A stretch of DNA of 64,000 nt, taken from NCBI RefSeq assembly GCF_014701195.1, contig NZ_AP018712.1, forward strand, positions 514,501 through 578,500. Reading direction: 5' to 3'. The translations under genes and the position numbers were made by a program. Below are positions 48,798 through 58,968 of the stretch, one piece after another (within the stretch, counting starts at the first letter, position 1; each line of letters opens with the position of its first letter). The stretch comes from Tepiditoga spiralis. Its GTDB lineage: Bacteria > Thermotogota > Thermotogae > Petrotogales > Petrotogaceae. A model generated the notes under the pieces. It was not told the origin of the DNA. It saw only the letters and a list, made by a program, of their open reading frames with translations, and searched no databases.

Positions 48798-50187
48798 ATT
48801 GTATTGTATATTCCATTCCTTGTGGGGTGTCTTTTAATATAATTCCAACTTTCTTTAACTCTTCTCTTATGTAATCTGACATTTCATAATTTTTTTCTTT
48901 TTTTGCTTTTTTTCTTGTGTTTATTATTACTTCCATTACTTTATCCATTTTTGAATCATTTGTTGTTACTTCGTTTTTTTCAAATATTCCTAATACTGGT
49001 CCCATTTCATTTTTTATTAAATGGTAGTTTTCTTTTATTTGTTGTTCGTTTTTTTCTGTTATTGCTTTGTTTAAATTTTTTGATACTTCAAAGATTTTTG
49101 CTATTACTTTTGGTGTATTAAAATCTTCTGATAATGCTTCTTTCATATTGTTTATTGTTTGTTTCATGTACTCTGTATTTTTTATAAATGGTACTGTTCC
49201 ATTAAAGTATTTTTCTGCTTCTATTAAAGAGTTTTGTACTCTTGTAACTGATTTTTTTTGTTCTTCTAATCCTTCTTTTGTGAAGTCTAATGGTGTTCTA
49301 TAGTGTTTGCTCAATATAAATACTTTTGTTGTATCTGCTCCAAATTCTTTTACTACATCTCTTATTAGCCATATATTTCCTATTGATTTAGACATTTTAT
49401 CTCCTGATACTTTTATCATTCCATTGTGCATCCAATAATTTGCAAATTCTTTTCCATGTCTTGCCATTGATTGAGCTCTTTCATTTTCATGGTGTGGAAA
49501 TACTAAATCATTTCCTCCTGCATGTATATCAAATGTTTCTCCAAGTAATTCTCCTGACATAACAGAACATTCTATATGCCATCCTGGTCTTCCATTTCCC
49601 CATGGGCTTTCCCATGCAGGTTCTCCTGGTTTAGCATTTTTCCACAATGCAAAGTCAAGTGGGTCTTTTTTTATATCTGATACTTCTATTCTTGCACCAG
49701 ATTTCATATCGTCTATATTTCTGTGCGATAATTTTCCATAGTCTTTAAATTTTCTTACTTCAAAGTATACATCACCATTTGATTCGTATGCGTATCCTTT
49801 TTTTATCAAGTCTTCTATGAATTTTATTATTTCTTGTACATAATTTGTTGTTTTTGGATGAAAGTTTGATGCTCTTATATTTAAATTTTGTGCATCTTTC
49901 CAATATTGAGTTATGTATCTTTCGCTCACTTCTTCAAATGGTACATTTTCTTCTATTGCTTTGTTTATTATTTTGTCGTCTATATCTGTAAAGTTTTGTA
50001 CCATTGTTACTTTGTATCCTGTGTATTCTAAAAATCTTCTAAATGCATCAAATACTATCATTGGTCTTCCATTTCCAACATGGATCAAGTTATAAACTGT
50101 TGGTCCACATACATACATCTTTACTTCTTTTTCTTTTATTGGTTTAAATTCAACTAATTCACCTTTTAAAGTGTCGTATATTTTCAT
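48796..50187 (-). CDS. cysS: Cysteinyl-tRNA synthetase
   Basis: 463 aa, class I synthetase charging tRNA-Cys. HIGH-like motif HVGNGRP in [17 protein letters not shown], zinc ligands starting with that Cys and including CSVMSG and the [15 protein letters not shown] segment, and KMSKS in [12 protein letters not shown]. The C-terminus [20 protein letters not shown] is typical. It is the last gene of a long minus-strand operon; its ATG overlaps the gltX stop by four bases. Parts of its 3' end occur twice more in the window as broken copies. Confidence 0.96.
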   Translation of the reverse strand: MKIYDTLKGELVEFKPIKEKEVKMYVCGPTVYNLIHVGNGRPMIVFDAFRRFLEYTGYKVTMVQNFTDIDDKIINKAIEENVPFEEVSERYITQYWKDAQNLNIRASNFHPKTTNYVQEIIKFIEDLIKKGYAYESNGDVYFEVRKFKDYGKLSHRNIDDMKSGARIEVSDIKKDPLDFALWKNAKPGEPAWESPWGNGRPGWHIECSVMSGELLGETFDIHAGGNDLVFPHHENERAQSMARHGKEFANYWMHNGMIKVSGDKMSKSIGNIWLIRDVVKEFGADTTKVFILSKHYRTPLDFTKEGLEEQKKSVTRVQNSLIEAEKYFNGTVPFIKNTEYMKQTINNMKEALSEDFNTPKVIAKIFEVSKNLNKAITEKNEQQIKENYHLIKNEMGPVLGIFEKNEVTTNDSKMDKVMEVIINTRKKAKKEKNYEMSDYIREELKKVGIILKDTPQGMEYTIQ

Positions 50188-51638
50188 AAATTCACCACTC
50201 TTTCGAGTCTTTCTATTACTCTTGCTCTTCCTATTAAGTGTATTGATTTTACTAAGTCTGGTCCATGAAATTCATTTGTTATGCTCTTTCTAAGTGCCAT
50301 ATAAAATGGTTTTTTTGCTGGTTTTGCTTCTTTCATTGCTATTTTTAAGTTTTCAAGTACTGTTTTTTCTGTCCATTCTTCATCATTTATAAATTTTTCA
50401 AGTGCTATTTTTATCGATTGTTTAACATTTTCTGCATTTAAGTATTCTAAAAATTCTTGATTTGTTTCGTCTATTTCAAAGTCTTTTATCAATATTGATA
50501 GTTCTTCTGGTACTTTTTGTAATTCTTCAACTGATGTTTTTATTAATTCAAAGGCTTCGAGCAACCATTTTTTATTGTCTTTACATTGTTCTTCAGTCAA
50601 CAATTTTGATTCTGTTATGAATGGTATGGATAGTTCATACAATTTTTCAACGTTTGTTTTTCTTATGTAATTTGCATTCATCCATTTCATTTTTACTTCA
50701 TCAAATACTGCTGGTGATGAATTTACTCTGTCTAAATCAAATTTTTCTATCATTTCAGATAATTCTACTATTTCTTTTCCTTCTGGATGTGACCATCCAA
50801 GTAAGGCTAAGTAATTTACTACTGATTCAGGTAAGTATCCTCTATATTTAAATTCTTCAACTGATGTCGCACCATGTCTTTTTGAGAGTCTTTTTCCATC
50901 TGTTCCGAGTATCATTGATACGTGAGCAAATTGTGGAAGAGGCATTTCAAATGCTTCATATATTGCAACTTGACGAAGTGTATTTGATAAGTGATCGTCT
51001 CCTCTTATTACATGACTTATTTGCATCAACATGTCGTCTATTACAACGGCATAATTATATGTTGGAAGTCCATTACTTCTCATAAGAACAAAGTCTCCTA
51101 TTGCTCCTTTTTTGAATGTAACGTCTCCTTTTATTAAATCTTTTATTGAATAATCTTTTCTTGGCATTTTAAAAAATACTACTGGTTTTAATCCTTTTTC
51201 TTCAAATTCTTTTCTTCTTTCAGGTGTATCATACTTTGATATTTCTTCATATGAATAGTGTGGCGGTTTACCTGCTGCGAGAAGTTCTTCTTTTATTTTA
51301 TCTAATTCTTCAGAGTATGCATATGCTTCATATGCTTTTCCTGATTCTATTAATTCTTTTGTTTTTTGTTTGTATATTTCTGTTCTTTCACTTTGTCTGT
51401 AAGGTCCAACTTCTCCTCCAACTTGTGGTCCTTCATCCCAATCTAATCCAAGCCATTTTAACGCTTTTATCAATTGTTCTTCTGATTCTTTTGTTGATCT
51501 TTCTATATCTGTATCTTCTATTCTTAAAATAAATTTTCCACCATTTTTTCTTGCAAATAAATAATTAAATAAGGCTGTTCTTGCACCTCCAACATGTAAA
51601 TATCCTGTTGGGCTTGGTGCAAATCTTGTTCTTATCAT
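50184..51638 (-). CDS. gltX: Glutamyl-tRNA synthetase
   Basis: 484 aa, class I synthetase. HIGH motif region [20 protein letters not shown], and KMSKS-type [20 protein letters not shown] precedes the ATG. Because gatC is present in this genome, the enzyme may charge both tRNA-Glu and tRNA-Gln, or a second gltX paralog may exist, as in Thermotoga. Two bases separate it from the Nudix gene, so it is cotranscribed. Confidence 0.95.
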   Translation of the reverse strand: MIRTRFAPSPTGYLHVGGARTALFNYLFARKNGGKFILRIEDTDIERSTKESEEQLIKALKWLGLDWDEGPQVGGEVGPYRQSERTEIYKQKTKELIESGKAYEAYAYSEELDKIKEELLAAGKPPHYSYEEISKYDTPERRKEFEEKGLKPVVFFKMPRKDYSIKDLIKGDVTFKKGAIGDFVLMRSNGLPTYNYAVVIDDMLMQISHVIRGDDHLSNTLRQVAIYEAFEMPLPQFAHVSMILGTDGKRLSKRHGATSVEEFKYRGYLPESVVNYLALLGWSHPEGKEIVELSEMIEKFDLDRVNSSPAVFDEVKMKWMNANYIRKTNVEKLYELSIPFITESKLLTEEQCKDNKKWLLEAFELIKTSVEELQKVPEELSILIKDFEIDETNQEFLEYLNAENVKQSIKIALEKFINDEEWTEKTVLENLKIAMKEAKPAKKPFYMALRKSITNEFHGPDLVKSIHLIGRARVIERLERVVNL

Positions 51639-51640
51639 TT

Positions 51641-52177
51641 TTATATTCCTCCCATTAATTTTGCTCTTGTATAAGCTGTTATTGTTTTTGCATCTGTTAT
51701 TGTACCATCTTTTATTTGCTCTTCAAATTCATTTATTTTAAGTTTTTTTACATTTATAAATTCATCATCATCCGTATTCATCGTACCATCTTTCAAATTT
51801 TTTGCCATATATAAATGTATTATTTCATTTGAAAATCCTGGTGTTGTGTATATGTATCCTAAATATATCCATTCATCTGCTTTTTTTCCTATTTCTTCTT
51901 CTAATTCCCTTTTTCCACATTCTAAAGGATCTTCATTTGGTGTATCAAATTTTCCTGCTGGTATTTCAATTAAGTTTTTTCTTATAGGAAATCTGTGTTG
52001 TTCAACTAAGTATACATTTTCATCTTCTATTGGTAAGATAGCAACTGCTCCTGGATGAACTACTAATTCTCTTGTTGTATGTTTTCCATCTGGAAGTTCT
52101 ACGGTATACTTTCTAACGTCCAATAATCTTCCTTTAAATATTTTTTCTTCAGTTAATTCTTTTTCTATTAATTTCAT
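51641..52177 (-). CDS. Nudix hydrolase, probable ADP-ribose pyrophosphatase
   Basis: 178 aa. The Nudix box is [20 protein letters not shown] followed by EEIG, matching G-x5-E-x7-RE-x2-EE-x-G closely. The N-terminal strands [20 protein letters not shown] and the loop [19 protein letters not shown] are typical of ADP-ribose pyrophosphatases (NudF type). It cleaves ADP-ribose or related nucleotide sugars. AAAGGAG precedes the ATG; one base separates it from the upstream phosphatase gene. Confidence 0.88.
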   Translation of the reverse strand: MKLIEKELTEEKIFKGRLLDVRKYTVELPDGKHTTRELVVHPGAVAILPIEDENVYLVEQHRFPIRKNLIEIPAGKFDTPNEDPLECGKRELEEEIGKKADEWIYLGYIYTTPGFSNEIIHLYMAKNLKDGTMNTDDDEFINVKKLKINEFEEQIKDGTITDAKTITAYTRAKLMGGI

Positions 52178-52178
52178 T

Positions 52179-53309
52179 TTAAATCTCCTTTTTTACAGCA
52201 AAAATAGTTATATCATCATCTGGTTTTTTACTTTCTATAAAATGCTCAAATTCTTCTTTTATTTTATTTATAATTATTTTTGGAGTTTTTTCTTGAATAT
52301 TTTTTATTAATTTAATTATCATTTCCATTGTGAATTCTTTGTTATTCTCATTTACCGCTTCTATTAAACCATCCGTATACAATAAAATTATATCATCTTT
52401 TTGAAAATCATATATTTTTTCAACTATTTCTTCTTCGTTTATCAAGTTCATTCCAAGTGGAAAATTTCCTTCGTTTATAACTTTTATTTTATCTGAAATC
52501 AACAAAGGTTCTCTATGTCCAAAATTACATATATTTGCTTTATTGTTTTCTATCTTTACAAATATCGCTGTAAAGTATGCTCCATCTGATAAATTAAAAA
52601 ATTTTCCATCATCTAATTTTTTTCCAAGTATTTTTAAATCTGTTATTCCGGTTGAAACAAGATTTTCTATTTGTTGTTTTATTAAAAGAGATAGCATTGC
52701 AGATGCTGCACCATGTCCTGATACATCTATAACATAAAAAATTGCTCCGCTTTCTATTGGTATTAATCCAAACATATCTCCAGAAACATTAAAAGATGGT
52801 TTGAAACACCAATCCATTGAAAGTCCATCTACTTTTTTTGTTTTTGGAAGCATTTCTATTTGAACCTTTTGAGCCATTAATAAATCTTCATTTACTTTTT
52901 TTATATATTCTCTCAATTCATTTTGAACATTGTATAAACCTGCATGTGTATTTATTCTTGCTATTACTTCTTTTATTTCTGATGGTTTTGTTATATAATC
53001 GATTCCACCAACATCAAATCCTTTTGCTTTATCTTCTGCATCGGTTAAAGCACTTAAAAATATAACTGGTATTCTTTTGGTTGATTCTTCTTTTTTTAAC
53101 ATTTTACACACTTCATAACCATCAAGTTCTGGCATCATTATATCTAAAAGTATTACATTTGGTTTTTCTTCTTTACAGAGTTTAAAACCTTCCATTCCAT
53201 TTTCCGCTTCAAAAACTTCAAACTTTGGAAGGTTTTCTTCAATTATTGTTTTTATAAACATCCTATTTATAGAAGAATCATCTATAACTACTATTTTATT
53301 TTTTTTCAT
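52179..53309 (-). CDS. Response regulator fused to PP2C/SpoIIE-type phosphatase (RsbU-like)
   Basis: 376 aa. Receiver domain 1-120: VVIDDSS, phospho-acceptor Asp in NVILLDIMMPELDGYEVC, VIFLSALTD and YITKPSE. A short helix links to a SpoIIE/PPM domain (about 150-376) with metal-site acids in VSGDMFG and FYVIDVSGHGAASAMLSLL and in ILLYTDGLIEAVNE. It probably dephosphorylates an anti-sigma antagonist in a partner-switching system when its receiver is phosphorylated; no partner is in the window. Overlaps cdd. Confidence 0.88.
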   Translation of the reverse strand: MKKNKIVVIDDSSINRMFIKTIIEENLPKFEVFEAENGMEGFKLCKEEKPNVILLDIMMPELDGYEVCKMLKKEESTKRIPVIFLSALTDAEDKAKGFDVGGIDYITKPSEIKEVIARINTHAGLYNVQNELREYIKKVNEDLLMAQKVQIEMLPKTKKVDGLSMDWCFKPSFNVSGDMFGLIPIESGAIFYVIDVSGHGAASAMLSLLIKQQIENLVSTGITDLKILGKKLDDGKFFNLSDGAYFTAIFVKIENNKANICNFGHREPLLISDKIKVINEGNFPLGMNLINEEEIVEKIYDFQKDDIILLYTDGLIEAVNENNKEFTMEMIIKLIKNIQEKTPKIIINKIKEEFEHFIESKKPDDDITIFAVKKEI

Positions 53310-53712
53310 TTAAATCATCACCGTTAAATCCATATGGAAGTAACTCTTTTGATGTTGTTTCCTTTATATCTCCTTGTAAGTTTGTAAGTACAACTTCATA
53401 ATCTCCAAATTCATATATAACTTGCCTACATGCACCACATGGACTTACTGGTCCTTCTGTATCCGCAACTACAACTAATCCTTTATATTTTCTTTTTCCT
53501 GCTGCATTTGCAGAAAAAATAGCATTTCTTTCTGCACATATAGAAAGTCCATAAGAAGCATTTTCAACATTACACCCAACAAAGATTTCATTATCTTCTG
53601 TTAATAATGCTGCACCAACTTTAAAATTAGAATATGGAGCGTAGGCATTTTCTCTTGCTTTCAAAGCTTTTTCATATAAAGTATTAAATATTTTTTTATC
53701 CAATTTCTTCAT
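53296..53712 (-). CDS. cdd: Cytidine deaminase
   Basis: 138 aa, converts cytidine/deoxycytidine to uridine in pyrimidine salvage. The zinc site is CAERNAIF with the catalytic Glu, and PVSPCGACRQVIYEF with two Cys. YAPYSNFKVGAALLTED is the family N-terminus. ATG 53712 lies very close to GGGAG, so TTG 53703, nine bases on, could be the true start. It overlaps genes on both sides. Confidence 0.93.
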   Translation of the reverse strand: MKKLDKKIFNTLYEKALKARENAYAPYSNFKVGAALLTEDNEIFVGCNVENASYGLSICAERNAIFSANAAGKRKYKGLVVVADTEGPVSPCGACRQVIYEFGDYEVVLTNLQGDIKETTSKELLPYGFNGDDLNEKK

Positions 53713-55021
53713 CTCCCTTGTTTTTACTTCTTATAGAAACTTTAACTTTATCTATTTTATTAACTGTAACTGAAATAACTTCAAATTCAAAGTTATCATA
53801 ACTAATTTTTTCTCCTGGTTTTGGGAATCTTTCTAACTGTTCTAATAAAAAGCCACTTATTGTTTCAAAATCTGTTTCAGGCATTTCTTCATCGAGTTCA
53901 CGTTCTATATCGTTTATTGGTGTAGAACCATTTACAAGTAATGTATTATCATCTATTCTGGTTATATTTGATTCTTCTATTACGTCATCGTATTCATCTA
54001 ATATTTCTCCAGTCAGTTCTTCTATTACATCTTCAAGAGTAACAAGCCCAGCTGTTCCACCATATTCATCAACAACTATTGCCATATGTATTCTATTTGA
54101 AAGAAAATTTTTTAAAACATCTTTTATTTTCATAGTTACTGGAACAAAGTATGGTTTATGAGCTATGGTTAATATATTTTTTGCTTTTAATTCTTCTTTT
54201 TCTTCTTCTATTATTTTAAAGATATCTTTTGCATAACATATTCCAACAATTGTATCTAATGATTCTCTATAAATTGGAAACCTTGAATATCCTTCTTCAT
54301 TTATTAATGAAACTAATTCCATTATATTTTCATCATCTTCCATTGCAACTATATCAACACGAGGTGTCATTATTTCTTTAACAGATGTATCTCTCATTTC
54401 TAAACTTCTTTGCATTAAATATTTTTCATCTTTTTCTATTATTCCTTCTTCATGACCTATATCTAAATAACTCATTATTTCATTTTCTGTTATAAATGGT
54501 GCTTCATTTATTGTGGAACCTCCAAAAATTCTTATTACTAAATTTGATACTCTTACTAATATCCATGCTATTGGTCTTAAAATATAATTTAATATATTTA
54601 TTATTTTAAATGAAAATTCAAAAAATTTTACTGTATTTTGTCTTGCATAAACTTTTGGAGTTATTTCACCAAATATTAGTATTAGGAGTGTTATAAATCC
54701 TGTTGCTATTCCAATTGCTAATCCTTGAGAGTTTGGAAATAATTTCGTTATAAAAACAGTTGTTAATGAAGCTGCCAAAATATTAACTATATTGTTCATT
54801 ATCAAAATTGTTGTTAAAACTTGATTTGGTTTTTTCAAAAATTTTTCTATTTGATTTTTTTTCTTTTCATCATCTTCATTTTCAACATAATCTTTTAATT
54901 TATGTTTACTCATTGCAGTCATTGCTGTTTCAGATGCTGAAAAAAATCCAGATAATAACAATAAAATTATAACTTCAACTAATGATATTAACACTCCGGT
55001 ACTACCAGATGGGTCATCCAC
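53696..55021 (-). CDS. CNNM/CorC-HlyC family membrane protein
   Basis: 441 aa, GTG start behind GAGAGGTG. An N-terminal DUF21 membrane domain with about four segments (VEVIILLLLSGFFSASETAM), then a CBS pair (REIMTPR-like KEIMTPRVDIVAME and IVVDEYGGTAGLVTLEDVIE) and the C-terminal CorC_HlyC domain (PETDFETISGFLLEQLERFP). Family members transport or regulate transport of Mg or other cations; the hemolysin name is historical. It follows yitT by about 30 bases in the long operon. Confidence 0.9.
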   Translation of the reverse strand: MDDPSGSTGVLISLVEVIILLLLSGFFSASETAMTAMSKHKLKDYVENEDDEKKKNQIEKFLKKPNQVLTTILIMNNIVNILAASLTTVFITKLFPNSQGLAIGIATGFITLLILIFGEITPKVYARQNTVKFFEFSFKIINILNYILRPIAWILVRVSNLVIRIFGGSTINEAPFITENEIMSYLDIGHEEGIIEKDEKYLMQRSLEMRDTSVKEIMTPRVDIVAMEDDENIMELVSLINEEGYSRFPIYRESLDTIVGICYAKDIFKIIEEEKEELKAKNILTIAHKPYFVPVTMKIKDVLKNFLSNRIHMAIVVDEYGGTAGLVTLEDVIEELTGEILDEYDDVIEESNITRIDDNTLLVNGSTPINDIERELDEEMPETDFETISGFLLEQLERFPKPGEKISYDNFEFEVISVTVNKIDKVKVSIRSKNKGDEEIG

Positions 55022-55050
55022 GACCGTACACCTCTCTTTTTTTATTTGTT

Positions 55051-55920
55051 TTATGAAATTTTTTTAAATCCATAACCAAGTGCTTCTTTATTTTCAAGTA
55101 TTACTGTAAAAGCTTTAGAATCAATTTCATTTAATAATGATTTTAATTCTCCTATTTCTGATTTAAAAATTGTAAGCATAATTACATTTTTTTCTTTATT
55201 GGTATATGTTCCAACACCTTTTAAATAAGTTACCCCTCTATCTAATTTTTCATATATTCCATCTTTTATTTTATCATATTTATCACTTATAATCAAAACA
55301 GTACGTGTGGAACTTAATCCATCTATAACACCATCTATAGTCTTTGCAACTATAAAAATAGCTATAAGTCCATACATTGGTAAAATTGGATTTATAAAAA
55401 ATGCAGTCATTGTAACTATGGCATCTGCTATCATCAAACCAGAACCTACTGTCATATGAAAATATTTATTTAATATCATAGCAATTATGTCTGTTCCGCC
55501 AGTAGTTGCTCCACGCCATATAACAAGTCCAAGACCTACACCACTTATAATAGATCCATAAACACTTGCCATTAAAACCATATCTATTGAATTAGTAGTT
55601 TCTATAGTTTTTAATATATTTTGCAAGCTGTATACATGTTCCATTATCCAAATAAAAAAAGATAATAGAACTGAAGAATATATACTTTTTACTCCAAATC
55701 CAAGACCCAATAGTTTAAATCCAAGTAAAAATAACACTATATTGTATATTAAAATTTGTATACTTAAATCCCAACCAAAAAGGGCTTTCATTCCTATTGA
55801 AAGCCCACTAACTCCACCAGCAACTATATTAAATGGATCTAAAAATAAAACTATTCCCAATGCAGTTAAAAAAGTTCCAAAGGTAATTATTGTATAATCT
55901 AAAAAATTTTTTTTTGACAC
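55051..55920 (-). CDS. YitT-family membrane protein (DUF161/DUF2179)
   Basis: 289 aa from GTG 55920, which has AGGTGGTGA at the right distance; the GTG at 55932 precedes that site. Five or six membrane segments (GTFLTALGIVLFLDPFNIVA, GVGLGLVIWRGATTGGTDII) and a C-terminal cytoplasmic DUF2179 domain (ISDKYDKIKDGIYEKLDRGV). The family is widespread and its transport substrate is unknown. Encoded just after dnaJ. Confidence 0.88.
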   Translation of the reverse strand: MSKKNFLDYTIITFGTFLTALGIVLFLDPFNIVAGGVSGLSIGMKALFGWDLSIQILIYNIVLFLLGFKLLGLGFGVKSIYSSVLLSFFIWIMEHVYSLQNILKTIETTNSIDMVLMASVYGSIISGVGLGLVIWRGATTGGTDIIAMILNKYFHMTVGSGLMIADAIVTMTAFFINPILPMYGLIAIFIVAKTIDGVIDGLSSTRTVLIISDKYDKIKDGIYEKLDRGVTYLKGVGTYTNKEKNVIMLTIFKSEIGELKSLLNEIDSKAFTVILENKEALGYGFKKIS

Positions 55921-55935
55921 CTTTGTCACCACCTA

Positions 55936-57051
55936 TTATATTTCAATTTTTTTTGCCTTTGCAAGTTCTTTTAATATTTTCTTTTCCTTTAATGATGGCT
56001 TATCTATTTTCACATTTAATTTAACGTATATATCTCCACGGCGTCTTCCATTAAATGTTGGCAATCCTTGATTTTTTAACCTTATTATAGTTCCAGGATT
56101 TGTACCTTCATTTATTTTTTCTATTATATCTCCTTCTAAAGTTGGTACTTTAATCTTTCCACCAAGAGCTGCTGTTACATAATCAATTGTTACTTCTGTT
56201 TCAAGATTTGCACCTTTTCTTATAAATTTATTGTTTGGTTTTACATTTATATGAAGTATTAAACTTCCATCTTGTCCACCATTTTTTCCAGCATGCCCTT
56301 TTCCTCTTACTCTAAATACATATCCATCTTCTACACCCGCTGGAATTGTTATATCTAATTTTTCTTTTTTTACTGTTTTTCCTTTTCCGTTACATACATC
56401 ACATTTTTCTTCTATTATTTTTCCTGTTCCACCACAAGTTGGACAAGGATATGTCTTTACAAAAGTACCAAAGAATGATCGTTGTTCTTCATGTATAGTT
56501 CCTTCTCCATGACATCTTGGACACGTTTTAAAAGCAGTTCCATTTTTTGCTCCTGTTCCATTACATGAAGTACATGTTTGATATCTTGAATATTCTAATT
56601 TTTTCTTAATATCATACAAAACATCTTTTAGCTCTAAATTTATGGTAGCGTGTATATCTTGTCCTCTTTCAGCTCTACTTTCTTCTCTTGCAGAACTTCT
56701 TCCTCCACCTCCAAAAAAGGTATCAAATATATCTGAAAATGGATTTCCTGAGTCTCCTCCACCTCCAAAAAAGTCTTGAAATATATCTTCAAAACCTCCT
56801 GCTTGTCCACCATTAGGCATTCCACCTTCTGGAACAAATCCAAATCTATCATATAATTTTTTCTTTTCTGGATTACTTAAAACTTCATAAGCCTCTTGTA
56901 TTTCTTTAAATTTTTCTTCTGCTATATGTTTGTTTTCCATATGTCTATCTGGATGCCATTCTTTAACTAATTTTCTATATGCTTTTTTAATTTCTTCTGG
57001 TGAAGCGCTTTTATCTATATTTAAAATTTTATAATAATCTTTTTTTTCCAT
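55936..57051 (-). CDS. dnaJ: Chaperone DnaJ (Hsp40)
   Basis: 371 aa, full type I DnaJ. J-domain 1-70 with HPD in KEWHPDRH; Gly/Phe region (GGMPNGGQAGGFEDIFQDFF); four zinc motifs CTSCNGTG, CPRCHGEG, CPTCGGTG and CDVCNGKG; C-terminal substrate domain. It stimulates DnaK ATPase and delivers unfolded proteins. Its ATG overlaps the grpE stop (TAATG). dnaK is not in the window. Part of the CIRCE-headed operon. Confidence 0.96.
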   Translation of the reverse strand: MEKKDYYKILNIDKSASPEEIKKAYRKLVKEWHPDRHMENKHIAEEKFKEIQEAYEVLSNPEKKKLYDRFGFVPEGGMPNGGQAGGFEDIFQDFFGGGGDSGNPFSDIFDTFFGGGGRSSAREESRAERGQDIHATINLELKDVLYDIKKKLEYSRYQTCTSCNGTGAKNGTAFKTCPRCHGEGTIHEEQRSFFGTFVKTYPCPTCGGTGKIIEEKCDVCNGKGKTVKKEKLDITIPAGVEDGYVFRVRGKGHAGKNGGQDGSLILHINVKPNNKFIRKGANLETEVTIDYVTAALGGKIKVPTLEGDIIEKINEGTNPGTIIRLKNQGLPTFNGRRRGDIYVKLNVKIDKPSLKEKKILKELAKAKKIEI

Positions 57052-57761
57052 TAGTTTTCACCTTCTTTGTTTGCCTCATTATTCGATTCTTTACTCACAT
57101 TTTCGTTCTTTTCTATTTTTTCATTTTCTTCTTTTTTTATTTTTGGTTTCACTGCAACCACAACTTTAGCTGGTTCTACAACAATATTATTTAATTTATA
57201 ACCAACGCTTTGAACATCATAAACATGATATTCATTTACTTCAGTAGTTTCAAATTTTTCAATAACTTCATGTTCAAATGGATCAAATTGACTTCCTTTT
57301 TCTGGCGAAATAAACTTCAAACCTGATTTTTCAAAAGCATTTACAAAATCTCTATAAACCATTTCTATTGCTTTTCCAAATTCTGGAGAATCTTTATATT
57401 TTAAAGATATACTCAATTTTTGAAATGGATTAATTAATTGTTTTATTACTGATTCTTTTGATTTTTTTTCAATATCTCTTTTTTCTCTTTCAACATAATC
57501 TTTATAATTTTCAAAATCAGATTTTAAACTAACTGCAGCATCTCTATACTTTAATTTTTCTTCATTTGATTTTTCTACTTCAGAAATTAACGTTTCATTT
57601 TGCTTTTTTATTTCATCTAGCTCTTTTTTTATTTGTTTTAAAGATACTTCTTTTTTCTTGCTTTCTTTTTTTGATTTTTTTTCTTCTTTCTTTACTTCTT
57701 TACTTTCTTCTTTTTTTATTTCTTGATCCTTCATTTCGTTTTTATTTTGTTTTTTTGGCAT
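57051..57761 (-). CDS. grpE: Nucleotide exchange factor GrpE
   Basis: 236 aa, longer than usual because both ends are low-complexity: about 45 Lys/Glu-rich residues at the N-terminus and a Lys/Glu/Asn tail. The core shows the long helix (LKSDFENYKDYVEREKRDIE), GKAIEMVYRDFVNAFEKSGL and FDPFEHEVIEKFETTEV. It releases ADP from DnaK. GGAGGTG precedes the ATG. Second gene of the heat-shock operon. Confidence 0.93.
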   Translation of the reverse strand: MPKKQNKNEMKDQEIKKEESKEVKKEEKKSKKESKKKEVSLKQIKKELDEIKKQNETLISEVEKSNEEKLKYRDAAVSLKSDFENYKDYVEREKRDIEKKSKESVIKQLINPFQKLSISLKYKDSPEFGKAIEMVYRDFVNAFEKSGLKFISPEKGSQFDPFEHEVIEKFETTEVNEYHVYDVQSVGYKLNNIVVEPAKVVVAVKPKIKKEENEKIEKNENVSKESNNEANKEGEN

Positions 57762-57827
57762 AAAAAAACACCTCCATATATTTTTATTTTTATTATTTTT
57801 ATTTTTTTTTAAAAAAAGCTTTTATTA

Positions 57828-58835
57828 TTAAAGATTTTTTGATATAATTTCAGAGAATCTAGATACATATTCTTTTAACACTTTATAAACTTTTTCATAG
57901 TTTTTATATTTGTCAGTTATTAATAATACTCTACCAATAGAATTTGAAGATAGACTATATGAAGTATTAAAAAATGAAAAATTTTTTAATGCTCTAGCAT
58001 TTAAGTCATCTCCAAAGAATATATTTATGTCATTTGAAAACTCTATTTTATCAAATATTTTATCTTTAATTTCATCATTTTCAACCATCATTGTTAAGCT
58101 TTCTATGCTCTCAATGTTGTTTTTACAATGAGAAATTATTTTTTCAAGACCAGTTACATGATACTTATTCCTTGAAAATTCATTTAATAAACTATTAATC
58201 ATTGAAAACATATTTTTTATTCTAATATCATCAGTTTTATACGATTCTGAATTTACAGCACTCAATAATTCTTGAATTGATTTTCCTGATAATCCTTTAT
58301 TTAACATTTTTTCTAATTCAGAAGAAATAGGAAGTCCATATTTTTCAACTGTTCTTGAAATAGTCATACCAAGATTTGTTAAAAAGGTTACAACATAATG
58401 AGACTCTGTTAAAGGGGTTACAACACATCTTGTTATAAAAACATACCTAGGATTTGGATATTCAAAAATAATCATACCTTCTAATATTTCCGAAACTATT
58501 TTAGACATGTTTTCTATCATTATGTTTAAGTCATAAAATTTATATTCCTTTGGTATGTCTAACATTTTTTCTGTTTTAGAGTAAACATCTTTTACAATTT
58601 CAAAATATAATTCTAAAGCACGATCAGATGGTATTCTTCCACCACTCGTGTGTTGTTGATAAATGTACTTTAATCTTTGAAGTTTTTGCATATCATTTCT
58701 TATAGTTGCACTACTTGCTTTTACTCTAGAGTATTTTAATACATCATCAGAACTAACTGGTTTTTTATATTTAATATAAATATCTACTATACTAAGTAAA
58801 ATATCTTTTTGCCTTTGGCTTAATACAATACCCAT
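57828..58835 (-). CDS. hrcA: Heat-inducible transcription repressor HrcA
   Basis: 335 aa from ATG 58835; the longer frame would run through the operator. Winged-helix N-terminus LSQRQKDILLSIVDIYIKYK, VSSDDVLKYSRVKASSATIR NDM in two pieces, then the HTH continuation QHTSGGRIPSDRALELYF; GAF-like C-domain. HrcA binds CIRCE and is kept active by GroEL, so the operon is induced by heat or misfolding. The CIRCE at 58838-58864 lies directly over its ribosome site, so it is autoregulated. Confidence 0.94.
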   Translation of the reverse strand: MGIVLSQRQKDILLSIVDIYIKYKKPVSSDDVLKYSRVKASSATIRNDMQKLQRLKYIYQQHTSGGRIPSDRALELYFEIVKDVYSKTEKMLDIPKEYKFYDLNIMIENMSKIVSEILEGMIIFEYPNPRYVFITRCVVTPLTESHYVVTFLTNLGMTISRTVEKYGLPISSELEKMLNKGLSGKSIQELLSAVNSESYKTDDIRIKNMFSMINSLLNEFSRNKYHVTGLEKIISHCKNNIESIESLTMMVENDEIKDKIFDKIEFSNDINIFFGDDLNARALKNFSFFNTSYSLSSNSIGRVLLITDKYKNYEKVYKVLKEYVSRFSEIISKNL

Positions 58836-58837
58836 AA

Positions 58838-58864
58838 TTATCACTCCTTTTTTTTGAGTGCTAA
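58838..58864 (-). promoter_or_regulatory. CIRCE operator (HrcA binding site)
   Basis: Minus strand: TTAGCACTC, nine bases, GAGTGATAA. This matches the CIRCE consensus with a single mismatch in the second arm. The second arm includes the GGAGTGAT used as the hrcA ribosome site. Confidence 0.95.
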
Positions 58865-58868
58865 TTAT

Positions 58869-58897
58869 ATGATACCAATAAAAATTATCATTGTCAA
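58869..58897 (-). promoter_or_regulatory. Promoter of the hrcA operon
   Basis: Minus strand: TTGACA at 58897-58892, 17-base spacer, TATCAT at 58874-58869, ending five bases before CIRCE. A second TTGACA occurs at 58914-58909. Confidence 0.75.
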
Positions 58898-58968
58898 ATA
58901 AAAATGTTGTCAAATAATAAAATTAGAGTTAAAATATATGTTGGAATATAAAAAATGGGGGGAATCAA

